Positions 5,477 through 6,273 of a stretch of DNA of 6,273 bases are shown piece after piece; position 1 is the stretch's first letter, and each line of letters opens with the position of its first letter. Below the pieces are notes generated by a model. The model was not told where the DNA came from, did not search any database, and saw nothing but the letters and a program-made list of their open reading frames with translations. The stretch is from the NCBI GenBank assembly GCA_030147905.1, contig JASBUM010000089.1, positions 1 through 6,273 on the forward strand, given 5' to 3'. The position numbers and the translations under genes were made by a program. This DNA comes from Acidimangrovimonas sp. GTDB taxonomy: Bacteria > Pseudomonadota > Alphaproteobacteria > Rhodobacterales > Rhodobacteraceae.

Positions 5477-6273
5477 GTGGTCGCACAGAACCGCAATGAC
5501 GTCTTTGTCGAATTCGACCGCGTGCAGAAAAGCTATGATGGTGAGACGCTGGTGGTGAAGGAGCTGAACCTTGCCATCGGAAAGGGCGAGTTTCTGACGA
5601 TGCTCGGCCCTTCGGGGTCCGGCAAGACGACCTGCCTGATGATGCTCGCCGGTTTCGAGACGGCGACCCATGGCGAAATCCGTCTTGACGGTCGGCCGAT
5701 CAACGCGGTGCCGCCGCACAAGCGCGGCATCGGCATGGTCTTCCAGAACTACGCGCTTTTCCCGCACATGACGGTCAACGAGAATCTTGCCTTTCCGCTC
5801 GAGGTACGGGGGCTGGGCAAGAGCGAACGCGAAAGCAAGATCAAGCGCGCGCTCGACATGGTCCAGATGGGCGCCTTCGGCAACCGCCGGCCGGCACAGC
5901 TCTCGGGCGGGCAGCAGCAGCGTATCGCGCTGGCCCGCGCGCTGGTGTTCGAGCCGGCGCTGGTGCTGATGGACGAGCCGCTGGGCGCGCTCGACAAGCA
6001 ATTGCGCGAACATATGCAGTTCGAGATCAAGCACCTGCATGAATCGCTCGGGATCACCGTGGTCTACGTGACCCACGACCAGAGTGAGGCGTTGACGATG
6101 TCCGACCGGATCGCCGTCTTCAACGACGGCCGCATCCAGCAGCTTGCCGGCCCGGCCGAGCTTTACGAGGCGCCGCAAAACAGCTTCGTCGCGCAGTTCA
6201 TCGGCGAGAACAACAGGCTTTCGGGTGTCGTCGAGGAGATCGCCGAGGGGCACGCCACGGTCCGGCTGGATAC
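5477..6273 (+). CDS. PotA-like ABC transporter ATP-binding protein, spermidine/putrescine type (partial, 3' end missing)
   Basis: The first 265 residues of an ABC importer ATPase are visible; the gene runs off the right edge. Motifs in order are Walker A GPSGSGKT (44-51), Q-loop VFQNYALFP (88-96), signature QLSGGQQQR (141-149), Walker B LVLMDEP (162-168) with catalytic E167, D-loop GALD (170-173), and the switch His at 200 in YVTHDQSEALTMSDRIAV. After FVAQFIGENN (237-246) a TOBE domain begins, as in the PotA/MalK/UgpC group. The GENNRLSG junction and NYALFPHMTV loop are most like polyamine (spermidine/putrescine) ATPases, but the substrate cannot be fixed from this subunit alone. It would energise import at the cytoplasmic face of the inner membrane; permease and binding-protein genes probably follow outside the window. 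The start is GTG with GGGGAG 6 nt upstream; ATG 5435 would add 14 residues. Confidence 0.93.
   Translation, partial: MVAQNRNDVFVEFDRVQKSYDGETLVVKELNLAIGKGEFLTMLGPSGSGKTTCLMMLAGFETATHGEIRLDGRPINAVPPHKRGIGMVFQNYALFPHMTVNENLAFPLEVRGLGKSERESKIKRALDMVQMGAFGNRRPAQLSGGQQQRIALARALVFEPALVLMDEPLGALDKQLREHMQFEIKHLHESLGITVVYVTHDQSEALTMSDRIAVFNDGRIQQLAGPAELYEAPQNSFVAQFIGENNRLSGVVEEIAEGHATVRLD

Noticed and set aside
5135..6253. 372-residue minus-strand open frame
   Set aside because: It is antisense to the ABC ATPase gene, which has every expected motif. The frame's translation has no recognisable domain and reflects the high GC content.

Overview
This GC-rich window reads as a chromosomal core segment of an alphaproteobacterium, most likely Rhodobacterales (Rhodobacter/Paracoccus-like). 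That assignment rests on my recollection of family sequences: the aa3 oxidase subunit I and the c550-type cytochrome follow the Paracoccus denitrificans proteins closely along their length, and PEBP, DUF2244, LipB and YqeY proteins of this kind are familiar from that group. No database search was possible.

Layout. 1-175 (+): C-terminal end of a YqeY/GatB-domain protein. 364-777 (-): a small exported PEBP-family protein, convergent with yqeY across a hairpin-rich gap. 926-1474 (-): a DUF2244 membrane protein whose best start lies 1 nt after the ctaD stop. 1476-3164 (-): ctaD, subunit I of aa3 cytochrome c oxidase. 3390-3839 (-): cycA-like periplasmic cytochrome c550/c2. 3988-4686 (-): lipB, octanoyltransferase. 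4886-4972 (+): tRNA-Leu(GAG), divergent from lipB. 4973-5476: about 500 bases without a convincing gene, holding a nested hairpin, a short tandem repeat and a likely promoter. 5477 to the window end (+): ATPase of a PotA-like polyamine-type ABC importer, truncated by the window edge.

Functionally the centre is respiratory. The cytochrome c encoded just upstream of ctaD is a natural electron donor to the oxidase, and the gap between them carries a 9/10 match to the FNR-type box TTGAT-N4-ATCAA, suggesting oxygen control of ctaD. A perfect 13-bp hairpin lies just after ctaD, inside the presumed 5' end of the DUF2244 gene.

I see no mobile element, CRISPR array, phage gene or clearly new multi-gene system. 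The observations most worth checking are the FNR-like box, the ctaD/DUF2244 hairpin overlap, and a Gln in ctaD where the Paracoccus and Rhodobacter sphaeroides enzymes have a Mg/Mn-ligand His.
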